NCBI RefSeq assembly: GCF_037042905.1
Contig: NC_087245.1
Coordinates: forward strand, 6,711,501-6,775,500
Length of the DNA stretch: 64,000 nucleotides
Reading direction: 5' to 3'
DNA from: Lytechinus pictus
Taxonomy: Eukaryota; Echinodermata; Echinoidea; Temnopleuroida; Toxopneustidae
In this document: positions 23,765 to 37,300 of the stretch, piece by piece
Layout of the letters: each line of letters starts with the position of its first letter
Numbering within the stretch: position 1 is the first letter of the stretch
Position numbers and translations under genes: made by a program
The notes under the pieces: generated by a model
What the model was told of the DNA's origin: nothing
Databases searched by the model: none
What the model saw: only the letters and a program-made list of their open reading frames with translations

Positions 23765-23950
23765 CAGGGGCGGATCCAGGACTTTTCGAAGGGGGGGGGG
23801 CACATTTTCCCGTAGGATAATTTGACAAGCAAAAAAAAAAGGGAGCACACTCCTGTTTTAACGGCATTTTTACATTACAAATTTTAATTGTTCCTCTCAA
23901 AGGAGGGGGGCACGGGCCGGCTGTGCCTTCCCCCCCCTGGATCCGCCAAT
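23765..23950. mobile_element. hAT-like MITE with 8-bp TSD
   Basis: GCCCCAAG at 23757-23764 and 23951-23958 flanks an element starting CAGGGGCGGATCCAGG and ending in the near-inverse CCTGGATCCGCC. The interior has poly-G, TTTGACAAGC and poly-A tracts, the same order as in the hAT-like copies at 24162, 32645 and 45418. Confidence 0.85.
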
Positions 23951-24161
23951 GCCCCAAGGTGCCAGGTGTGTATTGTAAATTAGCCAGCATTCATGATTCG
24001 TAGATGGAATCCATTTGACTGTTTGAGTAGCAGTCTGTAACACTGAATGGTTGCAAGATAAACAAGACAGATAATTCTATCACAAATGCAACGAACATGA
24101 AACGATCTCATTTTGTGTTCAATTTCAAAGTCCAAAGAACTTAACACAATATACGTCTTAG

Positions 24162-24596
24162 CACTAGCGTACCTACGGGGGGGGGGGGGGCAGAGGGGGC
24201 AGTCTGCCCCCCCCCCTGACGAGCCACAACCCATGCAAAGGACGTATCCCTGCCCCCCCTGACGAGCTTGAAGACCTTTATTGCCCCCCCCCCCTGACGA
24301 GCTTAAAGACCTTTTTTATTTTTATTTTTTTGCTTGTCAAATTTTTTTCTGGTACGAAATCCTTCATTTGTGATTGAAGACCTTTTTTTTGGTCAAATTT
24401 TTTTCTGGTACGAAATCCTTCATTTGTGATTGAAGACCTTTTTTTTTTGGGGGGGGGGGGCTTGTCAATTTTTTTTCTGGTACGAAATCCTTCATTTGTG
24501 ATTGAAGACCTTTTTTTTTTTTTTTTTTTTGGCTTGTCAAATTTTTTGGCGGACGGTTTTGCCCCCCCCCTGTGAAAAATCCCAGGTACGCCACTG
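24162..24596. mobile_element. hAT-like MITE with 8-bp TSD and internal tandem copies
   Basis: CGTCTTAG at 24154-24161 and 24597-24604 flanks ends CACTAGCGTACC and GGTACGCCACTG. The inside contains several copies of TTTTCTGGTACGAAATCCTT, CATTTGTGATTGAAGACCTT and G/C/T homopolymers. Confidence 0.88.
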
Positions 24597-25624
24597 CGTC
24601 TTAGTATTTGTATTGTAATTGTTGATGAGTCTTTTTTTGTTTCTTAATGGACTGTGATGTGATCAGAATACATGCACCCTGTTCTAGTTTGTTGCATTCG
24701 TTTACTGAGTCGAGTCTCAAAAATCTTACAAGACATTTAGTCATGATAATGATGGGATTTACCCGAAATTAATCTACATAAATTATTTCCTATTTCTAAG
24801 GAAGGGCGCGATTTTCACATACTGTATTCTCTTTAAAAAAAGGTTCCGATATTGTTCCTTTCTGTCCCATCCTGGGGCATGGAATACGTGCGACTTGTTT
24901 CCCGGTTATTGCTGTTGTTTTCCCTCTTTATTTGAGGATATTAAACTTATTGCTAATCATGGAGAAAGGGATTTTGCTTCATAAGTTTTACCAAGCAGGA
25001 TATGAAACGATCCGTGATATTTAGAAACAAGCTTAGATCAAGGTGGTGCTGGATGACAAAAAAGGGTTTTACTTGCATCCGTGCAAAGAGGAGATATCTT
25101 TGAATCCGCTGCGTTATAGTGCTCAAGATTTGTCTCTTTAAAAATTATACATATTTCTATGATCCCCCGACCCCTCTCCCTCATACCTCCATCCAACACA
25201 TTTTTTAGCGTTTCCCCTCTTTCTCTCCCTCGCTTATCTGTCATTCTCTCTTCAAAATTTATTACCCCCCCCCCTCCATATAATAATTTTCTTCATGAAC
25301 GAACCTCGATGTCTCATCATTCTAGTTCAAATAAATCCTTCTTAAAAGTAATGCAATTTTCTTTAGAGTAGTGGTAAGTCTTATATGATTCGTTATATCC
25401 TTTGTCATGTCTGCACACCAGTTATCTGTGTTTACCAACGTGCCTATCGACCTGTATTTTATCTATTTAGGATCATTTCAGGACTCGGTGTTTTGCGAAG
25501 CTTAATGCGGCTACACTGTTTTCGAATAAGTCGTGCGAGCTGGAAAAGAGGACCTCATGTTATATAATTAGTCATTTCAATTATTGGATCAATATCTAAA
25601 ATAACGTTGTTTTTATGGAAACGT

Positions 25625-25770
25625 CGTCGTAGTGGTCTTTTAGTGGTTCCTACTATCATTTCAGTCAAGAGGGTCACGAGCTCGAATCCCTCTGCAAATC
25701 AAGAACACCATCTAGAAGAGTGTGCTGTCCTCAATGCACGAGGTAAGTTACCAAAAGTTATCCCCCCAAA
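25625..25770 (+). mobile_element. tRNA-derived SINE-like sequence
   Basis: An A-box-like TAGTGGTCTTTTAGTGG and, ~40 bp later, a B-box-like GAGCTCGAATCCC have the order and spacing of a pol III promoter. The tail is undefined and no TSD was found. It is not a functional tRNA: no cloverleaf closes. Confidence 0.45.
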
Positions 25771-25987
25771 AGGGATTTATTCCTTGATTGCTTATGGTTC
25801 CTCAGCTACAATTGTGATACACTGCTATTTATTGAGCGCCGTAGAGCAGCTGGATCATTCATTTGTATATAGAATTCAAGCAACACGAAAGCATTTTTTT
25901 TTCAAAGTTAAGTTTTAATGCGGAACACACAATAGTAAAGGAATGGCGTCGTCACATTTTCGTAGTTGAAACCTACATGATTATTAA

Positions 25988-26563
25988 ATGTCAAGTCCAC
26001 CTCATAAAAAATGTTGATTTGAATCGAAAGAGAAAAATCAGACAAGCATAATGCTGAAAATTTCATCAAAATCGGATGTAAAATAAAAAAGTTATGATAT
26101 TTTAAAGTTTCTTATTTTTCACAAAATAGTTATAGGCACAATTTAGTCACATGCAAATGAGAGAATCGATGATGTCCCTCTTGTTTGAATTAAACAATAT
26201 TTTTTTTTTTACAGATTTGATAATAAGGACCAACTTGACTGAATCATATAATGTTAAACAATGGTATTTCCACATGTTCAGTGAGAAATAAAACTTTGTT
26301 TCACATGCAATGAGGAAAAAATTAGAATATTCTATATTTCTTATAATAAAATACAAAAAAAAAAAGTGAATGAGTGATGTCATCAATTCCCTCATTTGCA
26401 TACCGACCGGGGTGTGCATGTAATCATTATGTGAAATTAAGCAAAACTTTAAAATGTCATTTTTTAAATTTTAAATCCGATTTTGATGAAATTTTCAGCG
26501 TTATGTTTGTTAGATTTTTCTCTTTTTATTCAAATCAACTTTTTGATGGGGTGGACTTGTCCT
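25988..26563. mobile_element. TTAA-flanked foldback MITE, copy 3
   Basis: TTAA at 25984-25987 and 26564-26567 flanks ends ATGTCAAGTCCACC and GGTGGACTTGTCCT. The internal arms match copy 1 at 13290, including TTTCATCAAAATCGGATGTA and its inverse. Confidence 0.87.
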
Positions 26564-26567
26564 TTAA

Positions 26568-29500
26568 TAAACATTTTGTTTTCACTCATAGAAGATGCTT
26601 GAAAAGAATGGCTTGCTTTTAAAGAGTGTTGATAATATTAATGATAAATTATAGATTAGTGATTAATCATCGATATGTGCACTAATAACGGCAGCTTGTT
26701 ACAGTTCCTGATCTGCAAATCTGAACAGTTGACCAAGGTCACAGTGAAGGTTGATATTTTGGTGTGTTTAATTGTCGTGCATGCTCAGGTGGTATTCGCA
26801 AAGCGAGTATAACACCGTCAACATTTGCACATCGGATCTATCCGATCTTGACCCAATGACATAAAAGATATAATCAGTCATTGTAGGTCGATAGCAAATA
26901 TAATATTTACGAAGATCAATTAATTCTTAATAATATCAAAAGGTTGATGTGGAATGTTGAGCTCACAAAAGAGCACGGCAATTCACAATTAAAAAATATG
27001 AAGGTGACGATATTTTTTTCCTAATTCAGGCAAGCTAGAATTCAAGAACGAATGAGGAGGACATCTAGGGCATTTTTTTAATGAATTTATAAGATCATCT
27101 CTTGGGAAGGATTATTGTCGTTTTTTCTTGTTGATACAGGATAGTCCAGGTCTTTACCTTTCTTTACAAAAAAAATCACCCCGACCTTCAATTGCTTTGT
27201 ATGGCCCTCTGATGCAGAGCCCATACGAATGCCACATAAACTAGTGCAAAGACTACTCCATGATTTACCAAGGGCACTTAAATGATAATTAAACAAAGAT
27301 ATCACCACTCACGAACAGCATTTTACCGAAAAAATATGAGAAGCTCCCCCCCCAAAAAAAAAAAAATAATAATAATAAATAAAATAAATGAATGAATAAA
27401 TAAATAAATAAAAATGAATAAGGGATGGGCCAAGATTCACTCGGCCCCTGGTGGTCCAGATAATTTTTATTATTTTCCTGAAATGATTGCTGTTTAATGC
27501 TTTTCACATTCAGTATCCATCCACCATAAATACTGTAATTTTTTCATTCAACAATAGGAATTGTTGATATTTTCAAGCAATCAGGACGCGTTTGCAAACC
27601 TTGCAAATTTAATTAAATTGATGTTCATATTCTTTAAAAAAAAAATTAAAAAGTACATACAGCTGACTTCAGTTGAAATTTTCTTCTCATCCTGTTGATT
27701 ATTCGGGCTCAATAGGATGTCACCTCCAGAAATAACGTCCTTTTTTTTCTTTCTCACCAAGAAAAATCATGATTTCCTTAGACTTTTGACAGCAGTATAG
27801 TTTACAGAGGTCACGTGGTTCAATGTATATCGGATGGGAAGGACATGATCCATTTACTATGATTGTGACACAGGTTACTCAAGACTCTCTATGATCTTCC
27901 AGACAAGTCTAACGAAATGACTTCCCTTCTACCTATCATTATTTCATTCTTTACCATAATTTGTAGCAAACATTGTATTCAAATCATGACCCTTCATCAA
28001 AATCTAACCTAAAAAAATGATAGTCTTTTATTTACTATGCATCCCTTTAGAAACGCTTATTAAGAACGAAAACAAAACCCTATCTCACCCACGAGCCTAC
28101 CAGCAGAGGGGGGGGGGGGTAAGATGACAGAGTCTCCCTCTCCCCCTCCGCTTACCATTACTTTGCAACCTCAGAAAAAAATATCCGAGCCCCCGAAAGT
28201 CATGATAACCCTTTTTTCCAGAAAATTGGGACTGGAAAATGCTTCCTAAAGTGATGACGACCTACGACCTTTTTTATTTGGCTATATACCATGTATACAG
28301 ACCGCACTGACTTCTTCGATCATAATATTACTACCTGTTATAATTAACCCTTCAGAAATATAGACCATCTGAACATAAATTCAAATTTACACAGATCTCT
28401 ATTTTTCTTTAAATCTGATAATTACAATGATTTCAATACATTTGGGGGTATCCCGGTCCCTAACCGGTAAGCGACTTTGGATGCGTAAAACCGAAGTCAA
28501 ATACCCAAGTTGACAATGGGCCTATAGTCTATTTTCTCTGAAGGTTTTTCATTTTATTTCCACCCTTTTTCATTCAGGCTTAACCAATGTGGAACACAAT
28601 ATGTTCAGCAAAATGAAGGCATGAAATGTCGAAATTAAACATTCTATTTAATAATCATCTGCCCGAATAATCTCTTCTCTGATATCCTTCCTTGATGTCC
28701 ACAGCCATTATATTTCTACCAGTGAGCAAATTAGAACACACTCAGTTCTGTCAGTTCTCTTGCATTTACATCTATATTTCGGTACATCACCAGTAAAAAA
28801 AATATTGAAAAAGGTTTCACGATAATAAAATGTTATTTTTGGTCCAGAGAAATTGAGATGCCAAAAAAAAAAAAAAAAAGAAGGGTTTCACTACAAAATG
28901 TAGGTCCTTTTCGTTATATTAAGCCATTTTATCACATCTACCATAACTCCAGAAGGTGCTGCCTATGGAAATCAACACACTGGAGCACCCTCTGCTTCCT
29001 AGGGCCATGTGACCGTGAGCCTCGGGTATACTGCAACTTTTTATAGTTTCCAACATTGGTTGAAAGAATTCTATTTCTGTCGAATCGGGTCTCAACATTT
29101 TCCTTTAAAGTAATTTAAAAACTGAGATAATGTATTTCTCCTTTTTAACATTGATATACAATGTCAAATCTTCTCCATTGGATCCAGCAATCAATCGCCA
29201 AAGTTCTATATACTGTATAATTATATTTAAGCACATTTCAGCTGATTTTTATCGTAGACGTTTGGGCATGGGAAGGGCGTAACATGACTGTTTGCCTCGG
29301 GTGCAATATGCAACAACACTGACTCAATGATGGATTTTCGTCAAAAAATATGTATAGTTTTAAATATTTGGATGTTATTACTACTATTTTCTGTAACAAA
29401 TTCGAGTGCATTCTGAGAATATAAAAAATGAAAATTTTGTATTACGTTTTCTATTCTTCAATTTTTCAGGTGGAGTGTCCCCCTGTTCCGGTGAATTGAC

Positions 29501-30986
29501 GCTCATGCAAACAACATAAACCCTCTCTATCGGCCCTAATCAATTTTGGAGCATTTGTTTATAATAACGGACGACATTTCCACATCGTGTATGAATATCT
29601 CAGGTCAGTGCCCAAACAGTTTGTTTTTCAATTGAATCATAATTCATTTATTCTTTCTGTCTTCACTTGTTTAAAGACTTCTAGACTTGGCGTTGAGCCC
29701 AAGATTTCGTTGTAAAGGGGTGCATAATGCAAAGGTTTAGGGGCATAAATCAAAATCTTCTTAGTTCTGTGTATGTTTAATGGTGTTTCTCAAATTATAG
29801 AGAGATTGCGCACACCGGGGCGCACACCTTGCATTCCCGCCTGAATCCATGCACCACTGTTAAATTATTACCAATCAACCCCTCCCCCATGCAGTCTTAA
29901 ATCTTCAGGTATATTCCTAGCTGGTAAACTAGATCAAAGTTTACTTCTATTGACTTTGCAGTAGCGAGAGCGTGAAGAAGAAATAATTTTTTGAAAGCCC
30001 GAGTGCTGGAAAGTAAACACGCATTATTTAGTATTTTCACTCACGGTCTGTGCAAACTATATTAATAATAGGGTGAACACTACAGCTATATGGTCCTGTA
30101 AAATCGAACATGCTGAGCGTAACATCAGAAAGTATCTTCGACTTTCATGACTGTATTTCAACTTTCAACGATTTTTTGAAACCATTCAGTGATTTTTGTG
30201 GCAAATATGCTGTTAAATTGATCTGAATTAATTGTCATGGACAGATGTGCGGCACTCGACAAACGTTGATGTAAGTTGGAATGCTTTTAGGCCGTATTAG
30301 ATTTAGGGGAATCATTTGCGTGTGAGCTTTGACAGGACCTAATAAGAACTGTTTAGGGGGCTCTATACCTTTATCAATTCAGAAATATACCGATTACTTT
30401 TAACAACCTTTGTACTTTAATTCAAGGTAATAGACAAAACAGTCTACAAACTGGTCAAAGTGCAATGTTTCTGTTGAAACAGCCTCATAATTTCTAAAGA
30501 ATAAAACACCTATACTTGACGAAAGAGAAAGAAAAATAATACACAGTAGCTTAAGCCAACTGAATCGCTTCCTGTAGAACGAATATAATCGGGAATAATG
30601 CCTCTATTTGATGTGATTATTCCGATATACAGTAAGCTTAATCAACTATATAAGTTTCGACGAATATATAGACCGTGACATTCGTGACACTTGGCTATTT
30701 TCTTTTCTACCAGAAAAGTAGCGCTAATCATTTGACTGAAACAAGATGTAGATCATAGTTGGTAAAAACGGACAAATTTGTTTGCACTTGACCCTGGAGC
30801 GGTCACCGAATCACACGGATGATGTATTGTATCGGTTTCTTCTTTTCTCTCCAAAGCTCATAAACGTGCTCTTCACTGTCGAACCTCTACCGGCACGACT
30901 CAGCCCTTGCAACGGTATAGATAGTATCATCAGGTAGGAACATCCAATAGGAGTTTAATTGGTGTGGATTCAGAAGGTTCATCACA
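26568..30986. other. Intergenic region before OATP-B: no gene recognised
   Basis: AT-rich sequence with homopolymer runs (G near 28108, A near 28864) and an (AATA)-rich stretch near 27365-27415. No exon with splice signals in register, RNA gene or clear transposon terminus was found. The OATP-B promoter and 5' UTR presumably lie in the last kilobase, but I cannot place the start site. Confidence 0.5.
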
Positions 30987-31355
30987 ATGTCTTCACCCGA
31001 TCCCGTGTACCATACCTTACAACCTCCCGACGACGTCAACGAAGAAAGCAACGAGCTTGAAGTGGGACTTGACGATCAGGAAGATGATCACGGTATTGAT
31101 GGCGATATGACGAGTAGGATTCGGCCATCGAATGGTTGTTCAACCGACTTACCGACAAGGATTGTAGAAAGCCCACCGCCTTACGAGCCTACGCACCAAG
31201 ACAATCTCCTTTCATACGATGGAAGTTTTCCAATGGCCTCAATGTCAAGAGATGCATACGGTATGGACGATGATGAGGACTTTGACGACGATGACGATGA
31301 CGAAAAGAATCCTCCTAAATGTGGCTGGGGAAGGTTTACTCCGAGTTGCATGAGT
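30987..31355 (+). CDS. OATP-B exon 1: cytosolic N-terminus
   Basis: 123 codons, phase 0, donor TGAGT|GTAAGA. It contains ESPPPYEPTHQ (a PPxY motif, PPPY, that could bind a WW-domain ubiquitin ligase) and an acidic stretch DDDEDFDDDDDDEK before CGWGRFTPSCMS. Confidence 0.85.
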
Positions 31356-34300
31356 GTAAGATTTTATAATAAATAAATGTTCTTATTAAAAGCGAGAATT
31401 AGAGCATGATTCGTGATATCACTCTGGAATCACCTGATGAGTTTGAAGTGACTTCCCCTCCCCCTCCTTATTGATGAATACTAGATATTGCACAAAAAAG
31501 TGAAAGTTCTGATTCTCACGGGATGGAAAAGAAGGCGAAATTATAATTACAAACACATATCAGAGATCACATGATTGTGTATAAGAATGTTTGTTCTATC
31601 TTAATTTTTCGAGCATGTTCATGGACATGCATTGTACGCAACTTTAAAAAGATTGTTGTTTTTATAAGTTTATACTACTCGAAATCGAAAAATAGAATGA
31701 TATAAGAATAGGATTGAACACTAGCTGATTTAATCTGTAAGATTATCATTGGTGTAACTTATTTTGTTACTAGAAAATATATTTTATATAAAACACATAT
31801 GAACAAAATGAAAGTTTTATGACTTAATATTAATGAAACAACAAAACAATGGATGTGGACATGACATCGTCAGCTTGTTCATGGCAAAGGTTTAATATTT
31901 GTCTTTGCTGGAAGGGGAGGGCTGGGTCTTCCTCTACAGTCTTCTATTCACCTGTGTCAAACAATATCAGATATAATAGGCCTACCCTAAAAGGCGTAAT
32001 CTTTAACCACATTTGCAATCCTGAATAAAGTCATTCTAAGTAGCGCGAAAAAAAATCCCTTCCAGAATAAATGTCCTCATCTAAAACACAATCATAATAC
32101 GCATCTCAAAAGGAACTCCTTTTTCCAACGACCAAACGTTCAAATTGCATCTTTGAATGGCGTAAACATCGTAACCACACCCACCCTAATGGCATGACGG
32201 GTGAGAAAAAAGGCTATATACCCTCGACATGGCGCCTACAACAGTAGCCTTCTCGACGTCTTTTCTGGACGCTGATGGGTAGCCAAACCACTTGATGGAG
32301 AAATCGTCTCAGCTTCTGATTGATGCTACACTGCCTCTCTCGTTTCACCCCTCCCTTTCCCCCTTTCCCTCTTTCTATCTCCCTTATTCTTTTTCTTCTA
32401 GGTATGCATGAATGTGAAAGCCTACCTGCTCGTCTACTCCCTGATTGGTATAATCCAAGTGATGACGTCATATGGGATGGTATCTATTGCTGTAACAACC
32501 ATTGAGAAACGCTTTCAGCTGACCAGTTTTCAAAGTGGAATCATCCTCAGTGCATACCAGTTCGCCAGCATGACATTTACCATCTTTATCACGTAGGTCA
32601 TACCGACAAGGTAGAAAACTAGAAGTAGAAGAATGAGCTCAAGGCAGTGGCGTACCCAGGATTTTCCAAAGGGGGGGGGGGGCAAATTCGTAAGCCCAAA
32701 AATTTGACAAGCAAAAAAAAAAAAAAAAAGATATTCAAGTTCTAAAGAGGGGGACATTTGTGGCTCTTCCGGGATCAGTTTTGACTCGTCAGGGGGGGGG
32801 GGGGCAAGGGTACGTCCCTTGCATGTGTTGTGACTCGTCAGGGGGGCAGTCTGCCCCCTGCCCCCCCCCCCTTGGGTACGCTAATGGCTCAAGGGAAAGA
32901 AGTTAAAGAAGAATAAGAGAAGGAGATGCTGAAATTGTTTCATATAATCGTGTCTTATCATCAATGGCCGACGAACACCAAAATATAATCACATCGCACA
33001 AAGTCGTTTCTATATGATAAGGCTATTGTAATCATACTATTTCTTGAATTAAGCGGTATTTTGCATAAAAACTATATAATTACTAAATGATTATTCTGAA
33101 AGTACGTCTCTAAAGAGCAGACTTTTTATGTGTATTTTACTTAATAACAAACTGAAAATATCTTCGATTCCATGATTTCAACGGAACGGAACGGAAATAT
33201 AAATGTAGAATTTGACCACGAATTTGATTTATTTGAAAAAAAAAACCCACCAAGAATGGATCTGCCTGAATCCACCGAGATAACGTTTCATGCTTTTATA
33301 CTTATTTTTTGTAATACTCTCTAGGTATATTGGCGAACAGCGTCACAAACCTCGCTGGGTTGGTGTAGGATCTTTGTTTCTTGCATTGGGTTCTATCATC
33401 TTCACCTTACCTCATTTCTTAAGTGATTTTTATAACCCAGAGGACCATACCGGTGATGGATCCATCAATCCAGGGGTTTGTCCAATGGTCAATCTCAGCA
33501 TGGGTGTGACCAATGGAAAACTGGACATATGCGATAGCAGGAATACAACAGGTAATTTTAGAATTATTCTTGTGTCATGAGTTTTAATATTTATTTAACT
33601 GTCTTGATTATTTTCTGTGTAGGTTCTCATTGCCTCTGACATCGTCGATTGTGATTTAATGGCATTTTCTGTAGTTCTTCCGACGTATGCGCTAAAATTT
33701 ATAGACGCAGCTGAAATACTTGCAAACAACATACGAATGCTTTGCGAAGCGTGCCCATATCATAAAAGTATATATGCTTCGAAAATTCACCTTTTGGGGG
33801 AAATTTTGGAAGCATCATCAATAATTGTTCGACATTGTTTGAGAATTCAGCAGTTCACAAAACATAACTTTTTTTTAAATTGGTATTTGGTTTTGCTTTT
33901 GTTTGTTTACTTTGTTTGTTTGTTTTCTTGGGGGATTAATTCTGCTGTACTAAAAACGAACAGTTGACGATGCTTCTCAACCTTCGTTGTGTGTTGGGTG
34001 AAGTTTGGGAGCATATAGGCCTGCGACTGTAAATCGGTCGTGTGCCTCAGGGTAAAGCCCCCATCACACTTATTCCGAATCAAGCAGAATTGGCCTGAAT
34101 GAAAGGACTATTGTTTGACCACCAGTTGGTCATTTAAATCTACTTCGAACACCGTTCGAAAATATCCCTCGAATGTTTTGAACATGACCAAAACCTTCGG
34201 GACGGCCAAAAGAAATGACAAAAATATTTCAAATGTACTCAGAATGCAGTCAGGATATTTAGAATACCCCTAGAATGTCAAAGAATGAGCACGAATTATC

Positions 34301-37300
34301 AATCTGACTCCATTGTGGTTCATTTTGACTAGTGTATGATGATACATCTGGTCAATTTACTGAATTTCATCTCCAGTTTGGTGAATTCATAAGTTCCTCC
34401 AACAAATTTCTAGATTTTTTGAATATTTTTTTCTTTCCAGCTTCTGCTTGATTCCTGCTGATTCCGAATAAGTGTGATGGGTGCTTAACGTAATAACAAC
34501 CAATTCAGGAACTTGTTCCTTATACAAACTTTTTCATCTATATAGTTTAATTTCACATTTTCATCATTTATTTGAACTTTACAGTGCGACATCACGATAT
34601 TTTGATGGTGGTGGGAGGGGGGGGGGAGCATGACTATATAAAATGTCTCAAATGGATAACAAGGATAATGTAGCCTATGACCCAGATCCCTCTTATTTCT
34701 TTGTTATTTCTTTCATTCTTCCCTCTTTGGTCTTTTCACTCTTTGGAAATCGTCGATCGCCTCTTTTCTTGAAATCCTATCGCTGCATATCCAACAATTA
34801 CAAAGCGTCTTCTCTAATCTGTCCATCCTTCACTGATTACCAATTGTTTTCATCACTATTTGATACACAATCTCTTATTAATGTTTTTACTATACAAAAA
34901 GTTTTTGTAATCTGAAGTTTAAACATTTCTTCTACTTTTTTTCTCAAAAGAATTAACAAAAATCCCCAATTCAAACCTTTCAAAATCGAATCAACCCAGT
35001 GCCATTTTCTTTTTGGATTTTTTTTTTAATCATCATCAATATTGATATTATCCTTATCATGCTTATTGTCATTATTACTTAAACAATACGTTTTATTTTA
35101 TATAAACACCTAATCTTCTTCAACTTGTTTTAAATTGCCGATCTCAGAAATCGGAGGTGATAGCGGTGAAGACCCTTCGAGATTCTTATGGTTCTTCATC
35201 TTAGCTCAGATCTGTAACAGCCTTGCTGCTGCCCCTGTCTTTACCCTCGGCTTAACTTACATGGATGACAACCTATCATCTAAAACATTTGGCTTATACA
35301 TGGGTGAGATACTGTGAAATTATGGTTGTGATTATTGTTGGAGTTACTGTGGAGATGGTAATGAATCGCAAAGCCCTCTAAAGTCTCCATGCATGGTCTG
35401 GGTAATAACCATGACTTTAAAATCATAAAAAGCTTACAAAATTATAGTCACCGTCAATATATAATATTCCCTTGTTTGTTCTTTGTGAAATTGTGAATAA
35501 TGATTCTGGCCGTATTATCAGATAAAAGGCATTCTCTCGGTGATATTATATGTTTTCATGAAGGTACCTCAAACACTTAAAGGTTTGTCCAATCCATGCT
35601 TGAAAGTTTATTTTACGCCACTAGGAAATGAAATTAATTGATATAAGGTCACATTTGACCTAATTAATCGAGATGCACAAAAACAAGCTAATAAATGAAT
35701 GTGACTGAAATAGTTTTAAAATTGTTTAAAAAGAGAAATCCCTGCAGATACCACTAAAAATCTCTTTTACACGATGGCTAAAATAGCCTTTTCATTGAGA
35801 TATAATCAAGCAAAATTGCTCATAGAGGCGCTCTCCTAACTTTGCAAGTACAGTTCTATGATTTACATACTCCTATTTTCGTTGCTTTGTTTGAGATAAT
35901 GTTGGTGAAAAGTACAATTGTTACTACATCACATGCAATTAATTTGTTTAATCAATTCGCTACACTTGTGACTCAATGGATTAATTAATTTATGATATTT
36001 TATCCCTAGGCATTTTCAACGGAATAATGAGTTTTGGACCAGCAGCTGGGTATTTCATCGGAAGTATAACACTCTCACTTCATACCAACTTCTACGCTGA
36101 TATATCAAGGTATTCATTTCGAAGGAGATATTTTAATCTAATATTTATAAATCGACTCGATTTGATTAGGTTTGATTTAAACCCACAACTGTATCGGATG
36201 TTTTGTTCCATCAAATTATCCTCCCCCAAACATTCCTGAGCAATGACGTAAGGGTTAAACTGTCATACATTCACATTTTCTGACACAACAAAGTGCATAT
36301 TAAAATGTAATCTAAAACAATACCTCAGTTCCTTTTAGGTATGAGGGTTAATTTGTTACTTGTTCTTCACCAAGTTTAGGAGGCTCGAGGGAGATCAATG
36401 TCATTAAATGGGCTATATCATTTTGATGAATAAAATTATAAACAATTAATAGAAACACGCTCACATACACGTTTAACCGTCAGTCGTCAATTTACTATTA
36501 CGTTTCGTCGAACATTTTATCAAAGTAAAGAAAGCAGACGATGAAAGTGATTCTTTGTTATAATATTTTTTACTATTAATCATGAATATGATTATTGAAC
36601 ACAGTGTAACCATGACTCCTGATAACCCACTCTGGGTAGGTGCTTGGTGGCTTGGATTTCTCATCAGTGCTGGCCTTGTTGCTCTATCGGCATTCATAAT
36701 CATGGCCTTCCCAAAAGCCTTACCAGGTAAGTTCAATCATTATGCTTATTAAAGAATGAAAAATAAAATTTGATATTTGAGTTGATTATGTACTTTTTTC
36801 ATTTAATATGTATCATGATGCTTTATCTCTTCCCTTAAAAAAGATGTTGATGAATTGCGTTACTCAGAATGGAAGCATCTATTAATATTACGTTGATTGA
36901 AATAGACATAATGTTTATCAAAACTAAAGAATGAAACTTGTTGTACCAAATATTTTCTCTCACTGATTACTTTTATAAACTACCATGAGTGTCATCATTT
37001 CCTCATATTATTTTAACCTCTCAATGTTATAATCTTTTATACACAAATTAGGAATGAAGAAGAAACAGCGTGAGAGACGTCGACAGGGGAACAAAGGTAG
37101 TGAGTTTGTGGTTCGATCAGGACTTGGTAATTCAATACGAGACGCTCCAAGAGCCCTTGTCAAAATCCTTAGCAATGCCCCTTTCCTCTTTCTCGCACTG
37201 GAAGCAGCCACCGATTACTTTATTGGGACGGGTATCTTTATATTTACACCAAAGTTCGTCGAGTCGCAATTCAATATGAACGCCAGAGATGTTGCCAGAT

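Noticed and set aside
23748-24594. Proline-rich minus-strand frames
   Set aside because: They come from poly-G/poly-C runs of hAT-like MITEs.
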